A stretch of DNA of 64,000 nucleotides from Planctomycetia bacterium (GTDB lineage Bacteria > Planctomycetota > Planctomycetia > Gemmatales > Gemmataceae), in the NCBI GenBank assembly GCA_005772955.1, contig SXID01000019.1, positions 1 to 64,000 of the forward strand. Reading direction: 5' to 3'. Shown here piece by piece: positions 34,735-43,760 of this stretch (its first letter is position 1; each line of letters starts with the position of its first letter). The translations under genes were made by a program, and so were the position numbers. The notes under the pieces are model-generated. The model was given only the letters and a program-made list of their open reading frames with translations, searched no databases and had not been told where the DNA came from.

Positions 34735-34769
34735 TTCCAAACCCGGGCGCGGCCCGGAGAAGGTGCGTA

Positions 34770-34880
34770 ATGCTCCGTCGCTTCACCAATGTGGTTACCG
34801 AAGGCATTCTGTCCGGGTTCACGTTCGCGATCGGCTGGGTGCTCGGGCTCGTGTTCCTGAGCAGCCTCCTGGTGGCCTGA
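34770..34880 (+). CDS. 36-residue membrane peptide
   Basis: ATG 34770 has GGAGAAGG upstream at a good distance and the frame ends at TGA 34878-34880. The product has a basic start (MLRRFTNVVTEG) and one long helix (FTFAIGWVLGLVFLSSLLVA). It is flanked closely by membrane-protein genes of the same strand. The strong ribosome site makes it more credible than other ORFs of this size, but expression is unproven. Confidence 0.6.
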   Translation: MLRRFTNVVTEGILSGFTFAIGWVLGLVFLSSLLVA

Positions 34881-35003
34881 TCTCGCGTTGTCTGATTCGT
34901 CACGGGCGGGGGTTCGCGCCCCGCCCCTTCGTCCGCTCATCCGGTTGCTTCGACATCAACCACGGCGGCCGAACCACCGGCCCCACGCATTCGAGGTTCT
35001 CCA

Positions 35004-36437
35004 ATGGACAGTGCCGCGCCCACACCGCCCAAGCAATCCACACCCACCGTCGTGTCCGAGGTGGGCCGGGTGACCATCTCCGTGCCCGGTATGTTTGCCG
35101 ACCCGGCCGACCCGACTGCGAACCGAATCGTTCCCCTTCTCATGGAAATCCCAGGGGTCACAGCGGTCGAAATTCGCCGCGGCCAGGGGGCGAGTATTGT
35201 GCTCGGTTCGAAGACAACGCCGACCCCGGAGCAACTCCGGGCGATTGCCGACAGCTTCCGAGCCGTCTCGCCCGCGCCGGTCGTACTCGCGCCCGCGCCG
35301 GTCGCGCCCGCCGATACCGCGGTTGCCCCCTCGGAGGGCAGGTCGGAACAGCCCGTGGCCCCCGAATCGGGCGGACTCCGGACCCGCAACAACGCGCTCC
35401 TGGGGGTGTTCATCCCGCTGACGTTGCTGCTCGAACAGCAGGACGCCCCGCCGCTCGTTACGTTCCTGGCGGCCGCCATTTGCTTGATCCCGCTCGCGTC
35501 GCTGCTCGAGAAGGCGACCGCGTCACTCGCCGCGGCGTCTGGTACGACGGTCGGCGCGCTGCTCAACTCCACCCTCGGGAACCTGCCGGGAATCATTATC
35601 GGCCTCACTGCACTCCAGAAGGGTTTGGACGTGGTGGTCAAGGGCGCGATCGTCGGGACGGTGGTCGGCAGCCTGCTGTTGTCGCTGGGGGCGGCCATGT
35701 TTCTCGGCGGGTTCCGGCGGGCCATCCCGAAGTTCAACACGCTTTCGGTCGGGGTGTCCGGGAACCTGCTGGTCCTGGGCGTCGTGGGGCTGTTGGTCCC
35801 GCTGTTGTTCAACCTGACCGACAGCGGGTCCAAGACGGAGATCAGCCTGGAGATCGCTGCCGTGCTTCTGGTCACCTACCTGCTGAGCTTCGTGTTTTCG
35901 CTGATCACCCACAAGAGTTACCTGGGCACGGCGATGGAGGGGCACGAAGCAGCGGTCTCCGCGACGCCGCACTGGGGCGTGCCCAAGGCACTGGTCGTGC
36001 TGGCCGCGACCGCCGCCGTGTTGGTGGTCGTGAGCGACATGCTGACCGGTGCCCTCGCCCCCGCAGCCAAGGAGATCGGCCTGTCGGACGTGTTCGCCGG
36101 GATGTTCCTCCTGGCCGCTGCCGCGAACATGCCGGAGATGCTCAAAGTCGTGTCCTTCGCCCGAAAGGGGAACATGGGACTGGCGTTCAACGTCACGCTT
36201 CAGTCCTGTACGCAGATGGTCGTCTTCGTCGCCCCGCTGTTGGTGTTCGTCAGTTTCTTCACCGGCGGTACGCTGAACCTGGTGTTCGCTCCGTTCGCGG
36301 CCGTGGGGCTAGTGCTGACCGTGCTGGCCATCCGCGGGTTGTTGACCGACGGTGAGACGAACTGGCTGGAAGGCATGTTCCTGATCGCCTTGTACGTGCT
36401 GCTCGGGATCGGCGTGTTCAACCTTCCGGTCAAGTGA
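35004..36437 (+). CDS. Ca2+/H+ antiporter-like (CaCA) protein with N-terminal HMA-like domain
   Basis: This 477-residue protein starts at ATG 35004. Residues 18-90 are the island's HMA-like domain (EVGRVTISVPGMFADP, EIPGVTAVEIRRGQG); a Pro/Ala linker runs to about 125. The rest is a CaCA-type transporter with about ten helices. The two alpha-repeats are recognisable: TTVGALLNSTLGNLPGII and GMFLLAAAANMPEML, where the usual Glu of alpha-1 (GNATELI) is replaced by LPG while NMPE keeps the Glu in alpha-2. Loss of one cation-binding carboxylate would alter or abolish Ca2+ transport. Fusion to an HMA-like domain is not typical of the family. Confidence 0.85.
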   Translation: MDSAAPTPPKQSTPTVVSEVGRVTISVPGMFADPADPTANRIVPLLMEIPGVTAVEIRRGQGASIVLGSKTTPTPEQLRAIADSFRAVSPAPVVLAPAPVAPADTAVAPSEGRSEQPVAPESGGLRTRNNALLGVFIPLTLLLEQQDAPPLVTFLAAAICLIPLASLLEKATASLAAASGTTVGALLNSTLGNLPGIIIGLTALQKGLDVVVKGAIVGTVVGSLLLSLGAAMFLGGFRRAIPKFNTLSVGVSGNLLVLGVVGLLVPLLFNLTDSGSKTEISLEIAAVLLVTYLLSFVFSLITHKSYLGTAMEGHEAAVSATPHWGVPKALVVLAATAAVLVVVSDMLTGALAPAAKEIGLSDVFAGMFLLAAAANMPEMLKVVSFARKGNMGLAFNVTLQSCTQMVVFVAPLLVFVSFFTGGTLNLVFAPFAAVGLVLTVLAIRGLLTDGETNWLEGMFLIALYVLLGIGVFNLPVK

Positions 36438-36457
36438 CCACATACGAGGACGACCCA

Positions 36458-37294
36458 ATGGTACGGCCCGCCCCCGATTGTTGCCCGCGACCCGGTCCGC
36501 GAATCACCTGCCGGCCCGGTGAGATCGTGATCGACCATCCAGAACTGTTCTCGGAGGGGGCAGAGGAGCTGTGCCTGAAATTTCTCAACCGCGCCCTTCA
36601 CGTGCCGGACGTGGCCGCGGTCGAGGTGGACCGACTCGGCCGCGCCACCATCTTCCTGAACCCCGACGTGGACCGCCCCACCGACGCCCTCAAGGCCGTC
36701 GCCGCCAGTCTCCGGGCGCCGGAGCCGTTCATTGAGAACCGCGCGATCGGGCGTTTCCGTTTCCCCGTGGGCGAGCGGTTCATCGCCGCCCGCCGTTCGG
36801 ACTGGCTTAAGGATATTTCCCCCGAGTTGGGTTCGGAGGTACTCGGACTGGCGACCGATGGGCATTCGACCGCGCCGGCTCCGAGCCGGGGTCAGATCGT
36901 TCGCGGTGCGTACGGGGTACTGGCCGTTGGGTCGCTCGGGATGGCCTGGGTCGGGCTTGTCACACCGGGCATCCCGATCGTGCCGTTCGTCCTCCTATCG
37001 AGTTTTTGCGCGATCCGTTCGTCCCCCGCGTTGCACGCCCGGATCAAGCGGTCGAAGGTCTTCGGCCGGATGCTTTTGGACTGGGAACAGCACCGGGCGA
37101 TCAGCCGGCGGGTGAAGCGGTTCGCCATCTTCTCGACCCTGGTGGTTACGACCATGACCATGATCGTCGTGTCGGGTAACCCGCTACTGCTCGCGCTGAG
37201 CGCGGTTTTTGGCGTGATGGGGCTGACTATCGTGCTGTTGTTCCCGACGGTCGATCCCGGCGCTCGGACCCGGCGGACCTTGGTGTCACCGTGA
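36458..37294 (+). CDS. YbaN/DUF454-like membrane protein with N-terminal HMA-like domain
   Basis: This 278-residue protein is placed at ATG 36458, which has GAGGAC at a good distance; GTG 36434 overlapping the antiporter stop is the alternative. Residues about 17-90 are the HMA-like domain (RPGEIVIDHPELFSEGAEEL, VPDVAAVEVDRLGRATI). After a linker comes a DUF454 domain: RGAYGVLAVGSLGMAWVGLV and TPGIPIVPFVLLSSFCAIRS, then SPALHARIKRSKVFGRMLLD. Two further helices follow. DUF454/YbaN proteins are small inner-membrane proteins of unknown function, normally without an extra N-terminal domain. Confidence 0.82.
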   Translation: MVRPAPDCCPRPGPRITCRPGEIVIDHPELFSEGAEELCLKFLNRALHVPDVAAVEVDRLGRATIFLNPDVDRPTDALKAVAASLRAPEPFIENRAIGRFRFPVGERFIAARRSDWLKDISPELGSEVLGLATDGHSTAPAPSRGQIVRGAYGVLAVGSLGMAWVGLVTPGIPIVPFVLLSSFCAIRSSPALHARIKRSKVFGRMLLDWEQHRAISRRVKRFAIFSTLVVTTMTMIVVSGNPLLLALSAVFGVMGLTIVLLFPTVDPGARTRRTLVSP

Positions 37295-37438
37295 GCCATT
37301 AATCGAGGAGCGAACGCGCCTGCAGAGTTGGCTTGGGTTCTTCTTCCGTAACGGGCGCTCGATTCTCCCCGCGCCGGTCGCTGACGTATTCTGGGCTGAT
37401 GTACCGGTCATGCCGGGTTCAAACGAGAGGCCAATCAC

Positions 37439-38560
37439 ATGGGCCAAAAGTCGTCGATTCGCTACTACGCCGGGGAATTCTTGACGCGCGCCAAGAATTT
37501 CATTCGTCACCCGATCACCCAAATCGTGATCGGGGTGTGCATCGGCATGAGCGCGATCGCGGAGATCGTCCAGAGCATCGAGGAAAATCGGCATTACCTG
37601 GGGGGGCACCACGGCCTGCTCATCTTCGGTATCGGGCAGATCTTTGTCGCCCTCGGCGACCTTCGCGAGGCTCTGCAACAAAGCGCCGAAGCGCTGGAGA
37701 AATCGCACCTCCTCGAAGAGGTGGCACGGATCGAGGAAAAGGTCGTTGCTGAAGCGATGCAGATCGAGCAAAAAGTCATTGAACTCGGTCAGACGATCTT
37801 CACGGATGAGACCGCGGCGAACAGCGGGGTGCCCCAAGCGGGCGAAACGGTGGATTCGGTCGCGGTCGCCAGTTCGGTTGTGGCGTTGGTTTCGACCGGA
37901 ACGGCGGGTTCGGCCGAGGCGGTCGTCAAGACCGTGGCGGAGGAACCCCAACCGGTAACCGAGGAGGTGCCCCCGCCGCTCTACTCCATGTTGGAGGAGG
38001 AACCGGTTGCAGTCCAGGTGCCGGTAGAGGTGGCTCTCGTGGCGGTCGCCAGTTCGGTTGTGGCGTTGGTTTCGACCGGAACGGCGGGTTCGGCCGAGGC
38101 GGTCGTCAAGACCGTGGCGGAGGAACCCCAACCGGTGGCCGAGGAGGTGCCCCCGCCCATCTACTCCATGTTGGAGGAGGAACCCGTTGCAGTCCAGGTG
38201 CCGGTAGAGGTGGCTCCCGCCGCACCGGTCGTGTTGGAACCGCTCTCGCTTCCGTCTGCGGCCGAGGTGCCGTCTTTCGCGCCCGCAGAGTACGATCGGG
38301 TGCCGGGCCCACGGCCCGTCGCGATCCAACCGGGGCGAGTGGTGCTGAATTTTCCGGGGCTGTTCGCCGAAGGGCCGAACGGCTCAGAAGCGCTGGTGCA
38401 GCGGTTGCTTGCGGTGCCCGGTGTGGAGCGGGTTGAGAGCGGCGGGGATGCGGTCACGATGTACCTGGTCGGCGGCGCGACCCCGGGACCGGGGCTGTTG
38501 AAGGCGACCGCAGCCGCACTGCGCGAGGTCCGAACGGGAGCCCTGGTCCTCCCGAATTAG
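37439..38560 (+). CDS. Membrane-anchored protein with internal repeat and C-terminal HMA-like domain (paralogue A)
   Basis: This 373-residue protein starts at ATG 37439 (GAGAGG upstream). The N-terminus has a membrane segment (ITQIVIGVCIGMSAIAEIVQ) and a second hydrophobic stretch (HHGLLIFGIGQIFVALG), then a coiled coil (EKSHLLEEVARIEEKVVAEA). The middle is a 60-residue unit repeated twice in tandem, Val/Ala/Glu/Pro-rich. The last 75 residues are the HMA-like domain (QPGRVVLNFPGLFAEGPNG). The next gene has the same ends without the repeated middle. Function is unknown; a scaffold or anchor in a metal-handling membrane is plausible. Confidence 0.75.
   Translation: MGQKSSIRYYAGEFLTRAKNFIRHPITQIVIGVCIGMSAIAEIVQSIEENRHYLGGHHGLLIFGIGQIFVALGDLREALQQSAEALEKSHLLEEVARIEEKVVAEAMQIEQKVIELGQTIFTDETAANSGVPQAGETVDSVAVASSVVALVSTGTAGSAEAVVKTVAEEPQPVTEEVPPPLYSMLEEEPVAVQVPVEVALVAVASSVVALVSTGTAGSAEAVVKTVAEEPQPVAEEVPPPIYSMLEEEPVAVQVPVEVAPAAPVVLEPLSLPSAAEVPSFAPAEYDRVPGPRPVAIQPGRVVLNFPGLFAEGPNGSEALVQRLLAVPGVERVESGGDAVTMYLVGGATPGPGLLKATAAALREVRTGALVLPN
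37862..38221 (+). repeat. 180-bp tandem duplication inside paralogue A
   Basis: Two directly adjacent copies (37862-38041 and 38042-38221) differ at about seven positions, roughly 96% identical. The unit is exactly 60 codons, so the frame is kept. The near-identity implies recent duplication. Confidence 0.95.
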
Positions 38561-38764
38561 TGTGGTACCGGGAACTGTGTCGCGTTGGCCCCGGGTGCAA
38601 CAGCGCCAGACGACGCGGACCCTCCAGGGTCGACGCGACACAGTTTCTGAAGCCGCTCGAGTGTTGAAGGTGCTGGGTTTCGCAAACCGCTCCCAACCTC
38701 TCCCCGAAACAAAGGGATGGGCTTCAAGACAACGTCCAAATTGGGCACGATCGGTGTCAATCAC

Positions 38765-39448
38765 ATGAACCAGAACTCACCACCGAGCCGCTCCGGCGCG
38801 ATCATCCGGTTCTTTACGCGGGCGAAGACCTTCTTCGAGTCCCCGGCCTGCAAGGTCGGGATCGGGCTGTGTCTTGTCCTCACCGCTGTTGCCGAGATTG
38901 TGGACGCGATCGTCGAAGACGCGCACAAACTTGGGGGCCATCACGGCCTTCTTGTCTTTGGAGTCGGCCAAATTGGCACCCACGGGGGCACCTTCATCAA
39001 AGGGGCCAAGAATAGTTACCTCGGGTGGAAGGAGAGGCGGCGCGCCGCGGAAGAGGCGAAGAACAACCCTCCCGCCGGGGGGATGGGTCAGAGCGAAGTC
39101 CCGGCCGTTGCGTCGGAGCCGCGACCTGCGGACGACATGGTTCCGCAACGCGTGCTCCGGTCGGTGACCCTCCGACCGGGGCGTGTCGTGCTGAGCATCC
39201 CCGGGCTACTGTCCGGGGGGAACGCGTCTTGGTCTGTGCTGGTGCAGCGGTTGCTGGCGGTGCCCGGTGTGGAGCGGGTTGAGACCGGTGGGGACGCGGT
39301 CACGATGCACCTGGTCGGCGGCGCGACCCCGGGACCGGGGCTGTTGAAGGCGACCGCCGCCGCGATTCGTGCGGACCGTTTGAAGCCGGTCAGTTGGTCT
39401 CCATCGCCCAGTGGGTCGCCCGTTGGATCAACTCTGCGAGCGTCGTGA
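38765..39448 (+). CDS. Membrane-anchored protein with C-terminal HMA-like domain (paralogue B)
   Basis: This 227-residue protein starts at ATG 38765, chosen because the paralogue begins at the matching point and both share CAATCACATG there; ATG 38717 is an upstream alternative. It has the same N-terminal layout (FFTRAKTFFESPACKVGIGL, HHGLLVFGVGQI), a shorter polar middle, and the HMA-like domain (RPGRVVLSIPGLLSGGNASW). About 125 bases of the domain are some 95% identical to paralogue A. Its 3' end overlaps the convergent response-regulator gene by 59 bases. Function is unknown. Confidence 0.75.
   Translation: MNQNSPPSRSGAIIRFFTRAKTFFESPACKVGIGLCLVLTAVAEIVDAIVEDAHKLGGHHGLLVFGVGQIGTHGGTFIKGAKNSYLGWKERRRAAEEAKNNPPAGGMGQSEVPAVASEPRPADDMVPQRVLRSVTLRPGRVVLSIPGLLSGGNASWSVLVQRLLAVPGVERVETGGDAVTMHLVGGATPGPGLLKATAAAIRADRLKPVSWSPSPSGSPVGSTLRAS
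39240..39364 (+). repeat. Near-identical segment shared with paralogue A (38394-38518)
   Basis: The two segments differ at about six of some 125 positions, while the rest of the two genes is much more diverged. This points to recent duplication of the domain or gene conversion between the paralogues. Confidence 0.85.
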
Positions 39449-40064
39449 CCCCCAACTTCTCCTTGATCCGCAGTCGGTGCGTCTCGACCGTCTTGCCGCT
39501 GATGTGCATCTGCTCGGCGATCTGCTGGGTACTCAATCCCCGTCCGAGCAGAGTGAACGCTTCCAGTTCGCGGTCGGTGAGTGACGCGACCGCGCCCCCC
39601 CCCGCTGCCTTTGCGTTCTCGCCTACCAGCCGGGTGAGGAACTGTGAGGTCAGGTCCGCACTCACGTACACCTGACCGGACAGCACGGTGCGCAACGCCG
39701 CTATCAGGTGGCTGGTGGCGTGCCGCTTGTTCACGTAGCCCATGGCACCGGCGCGGAGAGCCCGCTCGGCGTATAAGCTCTCCGCGTGCATCGACCAAAC
39801 GAGCATCCGTGCGGTTCCGTCTCGGGCGCGGATCCGCTTGACGAGTTCGATTCCGTTGCCGGCTTTCAGCGAGATGTCGATCAGGATCACGTCCGGGACG
39901 GCCGCCGGCAATCGGGTCAGGGCTTCGGTCACGTCTTCCGCTTCGCCGCAGACGATCATGTCCGGTTCGGCACAGATTTTCAGAGCCAGCCCTTCGCGGA
40001 CGATCGGGTGATCATCCACGATAAACACCCGCGACCGGTAGGGTTTGTAATTCGCGTCACTCAC
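39390..40064 (-). CDS. NarL/FixJ-type response regulator
   Basis: This 224-residue protein has a receiver domain (FIVDDHPIVREG; Asp63 in LIDIS is the phosphorylation site; Asp17/Asp18 acidic pair) and a LuxR-type HTH at about 160-224 (LTDRELEAFTLLGRGLSTQQ, IAEQMHISGKTVETHRLRIK). It overlaps the histidine kinase gene upstream by 8 bases, so they form a coupled pair. Its 3' end overlaps paralogue B by 59 bases on the opposite strand. It is the nearest two-component output to the island, so control of the island is possible. Confidence 0.93.
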   Translation of the reverse strand: MSDANYKPYRSRVFIVDDHPIVREGLALKICAEPDMIVCGEAEDVTEALTRLPAAVPDVILIDISLKAGNGIELVKRIRARDGTARMLVWSMHAESLYAERALRAGAMGYVNKRHATSHLIAALRTVLSGQVYVSADLTSQFLTRLVGENAKAAGGGAVASLTDRELEAFTLLGRGLSTQQIAEQMHISGKTVETHRLRIKEKLGVTTLAELIQRATHWAMETN

Positions 40065-41808
40065 GACCGGTCCTCTTTGGGATGGTACACACCACTGCGG
40101 TACCGCCGCTGGCCGTGGGCAGAAACTGCACGCCCCCGCCGACCAACCTGGCGCGGTGCTGCATGATCCGCAACCCCAGCCCGGTGCAGCTCGCGGGGTC
40201 GGTTGGGAGTCCGCGCCCGTTGTCGCGGACGGTCAGGGTGACTTGGTTTCCGTGATCTTGGAGGATTATCTCGATAACTGACGCGTCCGAATGGCGAAGT
40301 GCGTTCCCGAACGCTTCCTGGGCGATTCGGAAAAGCTGGGTCGCGGCCGTCGGATCTGTGATGCCCCCTCCGCCCACGCACTGAAAAGAAGACGCGACAC
40401 CGGACCGTGTGGCGGTGCGGGCGACCAGATCCTCCAGGGCCGACCGCAACCCCTCGGGATCCAGTTCGACGGGGACAAGCCCGCGGGACAGTGCACGAAT
40501 GTTCTCCCGAACCCGTTCCAGTCCGGCAGTGATGGTGGCCGCCAGCGCAGCCTCGGCGGGCGCGGAGGGGCGCAACCGCTTCACCAAGGTATCCGCCATC
40601 AGGGCCAGCCCGGTCAGCTCCTGGCCGACACCGTCGTGCAACTCCTGGCCGATCCGCAGTTGTTCCCCGTCCACAGCCTGGCTCACTCGCCGTTCGAGTT
40701 CCCGGCTCCGTGTCAGGTCGCGCAAGATGGTCGACAGGTAGAGCAGCTCCCCTGACCGGTCGCGGTGTGCGATGATCGTTTGGGAGGTGGGAACCTCTCG
40801 CCCGTCGGCGGTTTGGATCGCCGTTTCACCGGACCAGAACCCGTCGCGAAGGGCCGTCGGGAGACCTACGGCGGCGACTGCCCCCGCGGCCCAGGTGGGG
40901 TGCAGTTGGGTGAGAGTCCAGAGATCGAACGCGGCGGGATCGGTTGCGCCGACGAGCCGTGCGAGGGCGCGGTTCATGAAAACAATTTTCCCGTTCGGGG
41001 CGGCGGTGGCGACGTAGTCCGGGGTCGCCTCAAGTATCGCCGCTTGACGGATCGTCACCTCTTCGGCCCGTTTCCGATTGGTGATGTCCTGAACCAGTCC
41101 GATTTCCCGGCTGCGCCGTCCATCCGTCCCGCGTTCGATCACCCGGGCCACATGGTACAGCCACACCCAACCCCGTGCGGGATGCTGGTACCGGTACTCG
41201 AGCAACGCCCGGTCGGTTCGCCCATCGGCCAACTGGCGGTCCAACTCGGTGACCCACCCGGCATCGTCCGGGTGGAGGCGGATGAGCCAGTTTTCGAACG
41301 CCCCGTCAGTCTCCGTCGGCCCCAGCCCAACGAGGTCTTGAGCGCGCGTGTCCAGGGTGATCGAGTTTCCACCGTTGGCCTCGACCCGGTTGTACATACC
41401 CATGGATGCGGCATCGACGGCGAGGACCAACCGCGCCTCGCTCGCCCTAAGCGCGTCCTCGATTTGCTTCCGTTCGGTGATGTCCACGGCCGACGCGACG
41501 AGGTGGGTCACCGCCCCGCGGTCGTTTAACAACGGGGCCACCATCAGGTGGATTGTCGCGAACTGAGTTGCATGGACCCGAGCGACGATGTCCACCCGGG
41601 CCACTTCACCGCGACTGGCCCGCGCGACCACTTCCCAGGCGAGGCTCTGGACCGCGGGGGCGTAGTTGAACCAGTAGTATTCCCACAGCTTGCGCCCGAA
41701 CACGTCGGCCAGGAGGGGCGCGCGGTTCGCTTCGGTCAGGGTGCCGTCCGGGGTGAGGACGCCGACGAAGGCGAACAGGCTGTCCAGCACGCGGCGGCCG
41801 AATTGCAT
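40057..41808 (-). CDS. PAS-domain sensor histidine kinase (HisKA_3 type)
   Basis: This 583-residue cytoplasmic kinase has several PAS domains before residue 375 (LLADVFGRKLWEYYWFNYAP; TDGAFENWLIRLHPDDAG with a PAC motif; AAPNGKIVFMNRALARLVGA). The dimerisation/phosphoacceptor region ELHDGVGQEL has His391, and the ATP-binding domain has VRDNGRGLPTDPASCTGLGL. This type of kinase partners with NarL-like regulators, and the adjacent gene is one, overlapping by 8 bases. No membrane helix is visible, so the signal is intracellular; redox or a cofactor sensed by PAS is possible. Confidence 0.92.
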   Translation of the reverse strand: MQFGRRVLDSLFAFVGVLTPDGTLTEANRAPLLADVFGRKLWEYYWFNYAPAVQSLAWEVVARASRGEVARVDIVARVHATQFATIHLMVAPLLNDRGAVTHLVASAVDITERKQIEDALRASEARLVLAVDAASMGMYNRVEANGGNSITLDTRAQDLVGLGPTETDGAFENWLIRLHPDDAGWVTELDRQLADGRTDRALLEYRYQHPARGWVWLYHVARVIERGTDGRRSREIGLVQDITNRKRAEEVTIRQAAILEATPDYVATAAPNGKIVFMNRALARLVGATDPAAFDLWTLTQLHPTWAAGAVAAVGLPTALRDGFWSGETAIQTADGREVPTSQTIIAHRDRSGELLYLSTILRDLTRSRELERRVSQAVDGEQLRIGQELHDGVGQELTGLALMADTLVKRLRPSAPAEAALAATITAGLERVRENIRALSRGLVPVELDPEGLRSALEDLVARTATRSGVASSFQCVGGGGITDPTAATQLFRIAQEAFGNALRHSDASVIEIILQDHGNQVTLTVRDNGRGLPTDPASCTGLGLRIMQHRARLVGGGVQFLPTASGGTAVVCTIPKRTGRE

Positions 41809-41982
41809 GGAGTCACCGGGCGTTGGTGATGACCTACTTGCGCCGAACGTGTCTCGCGGGGCCGGGCCGGTTCACCGCGACGGGCGACACGTTCGTTGCC
41901 GTACTCGAAGGGAAAGGCCCACGCTACCGATCGTTCAGCAGTCGGAAACACTTTACCGTCTCGCAGACGGTCGGTTACGGGC

Positions 41983-43110
<1,128 letters not shown>

Positions 43111-43180
43111 CGGTAGCCTCCAAGAAATGAGACCTGCGGGAGAGATCAGGCACAGAACCGGTTGGCGTGAGGAACGTAGC

Positions 43181-43603
43181 TCAGTCGATCAGGTCGAAGT
43201 CGAACGTGTTGTCCTTCTCGGCGATTACCTCGGCGGTAAGCCCGGATTTCTCCGGGTCGGAGTACTTGGGTGGGGTGACCAATTTCCCGCGCTTGTAGTT
43301 GATGTCGTCGGCCGCCAGGCGCGGCCCCTCAGGCTCCGCTTCGTACCGGACAGTCACGCGGTACTTCCCCGGCCGGGCTCCGTCGTTGGCCTGGAACGTG
43401 GTGAGTTGGTAGCGCCCGGAACTGTCGGCGGTCCCCGTTGAGGCGCGTATTCCGGGGTCTTCCGAGGAGAATGACACGTAGGCGCCGGGCAGCGGCTTGC
43501 CGTTGTAGCGGACGGTCCCGGACACAGTCACGAACCCGCGCCCGCCGCCGCAACCGCAGAGAAGGAGCAGGCACACGATCGGCAGGTAGCGGAGGGAGAT
43601 CAT
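43181..43603 (-). CDS. Small lipoprotein with carboxypeptidase-regulatory-like fold
   Basis: This 140-residue protein starts at ATG 43603 (AGAGG upstream). The lipobox is LLLLCGC with Cys as the lipidation site. The body is a beta-sandwich-like [20 protein letters not shown], then [20 protein letters not shown], typical of the small planctomycete lipoprotein paired with DUF1559 genes. It is transcribed with the downstream pilin-like gene. A role in pilus or envelope assembly is only inferred. Confidence 0.88.
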   Translation of the reverse strand: MISLRYLPIVCLLLLCGCGGGRGFVTVSGTVRYNGKPLPGAYVSFSSEDPGIRASTGTADSSGRYQLTTFQANDGARPGKYRVTVRYEAEPEGPRLAADDINYKRGKLVTPPKYSDPEKSGLTAEVIAEKDNTFDFDLID

Positions 43604-43735
43604 TGTCCGACCTCTCGACGACAGGCAGTCGATCTTGTTGGTACGGCCGGGCAATCTCTAGGATCGACTGCGATTAGGGGTGGGTAGTAGCACTGTACAA
43701 TTCAGCGCCATTGGTGGCCAATGCTCGCTTGGACC

Positions 43736-43760
43736 CGTTTGAGTGTGCCACACTCAAACG
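43736..43760. promoter_or_regulatory. 25-bp perfect dyad upstream of the DUF1559 operon
   Basis: Half-sites CGTTTGAGTGTG and CACACTCAAACG surround one central base (43748). The almost absent loop makes it a dimeric protein-binding site more than an RNA hairpin. It lies 133 bases before the lipoprotein start. Confidence 0.5.

Larger units (their letters stand above)
23482..39448 (+). other. Membrane-protein island with recurrent HMA-like domain (fez-like?)
   Basis: Fifteen + strand genes lie nearly end to end: TerC-like, EcsC-like, small membrane proteins, AraC regulator, DUF5132-like, two P1B-ATPase-like proteins, PGPGW-like, a 36-residue peptide, antiporter-like, DUF454-like and two membrane-anchored paralogues. 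Six share one ~70-residue alpha/beta domain. A decayed transposase flanks the left end and a two-component system the right end. The composition recalls ferrosome (fez) and HMA2/DUF5132 clusters by memory of the families. Co-function is inferred from proximity, orientation and the shared domain. Confidence 0.5.
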
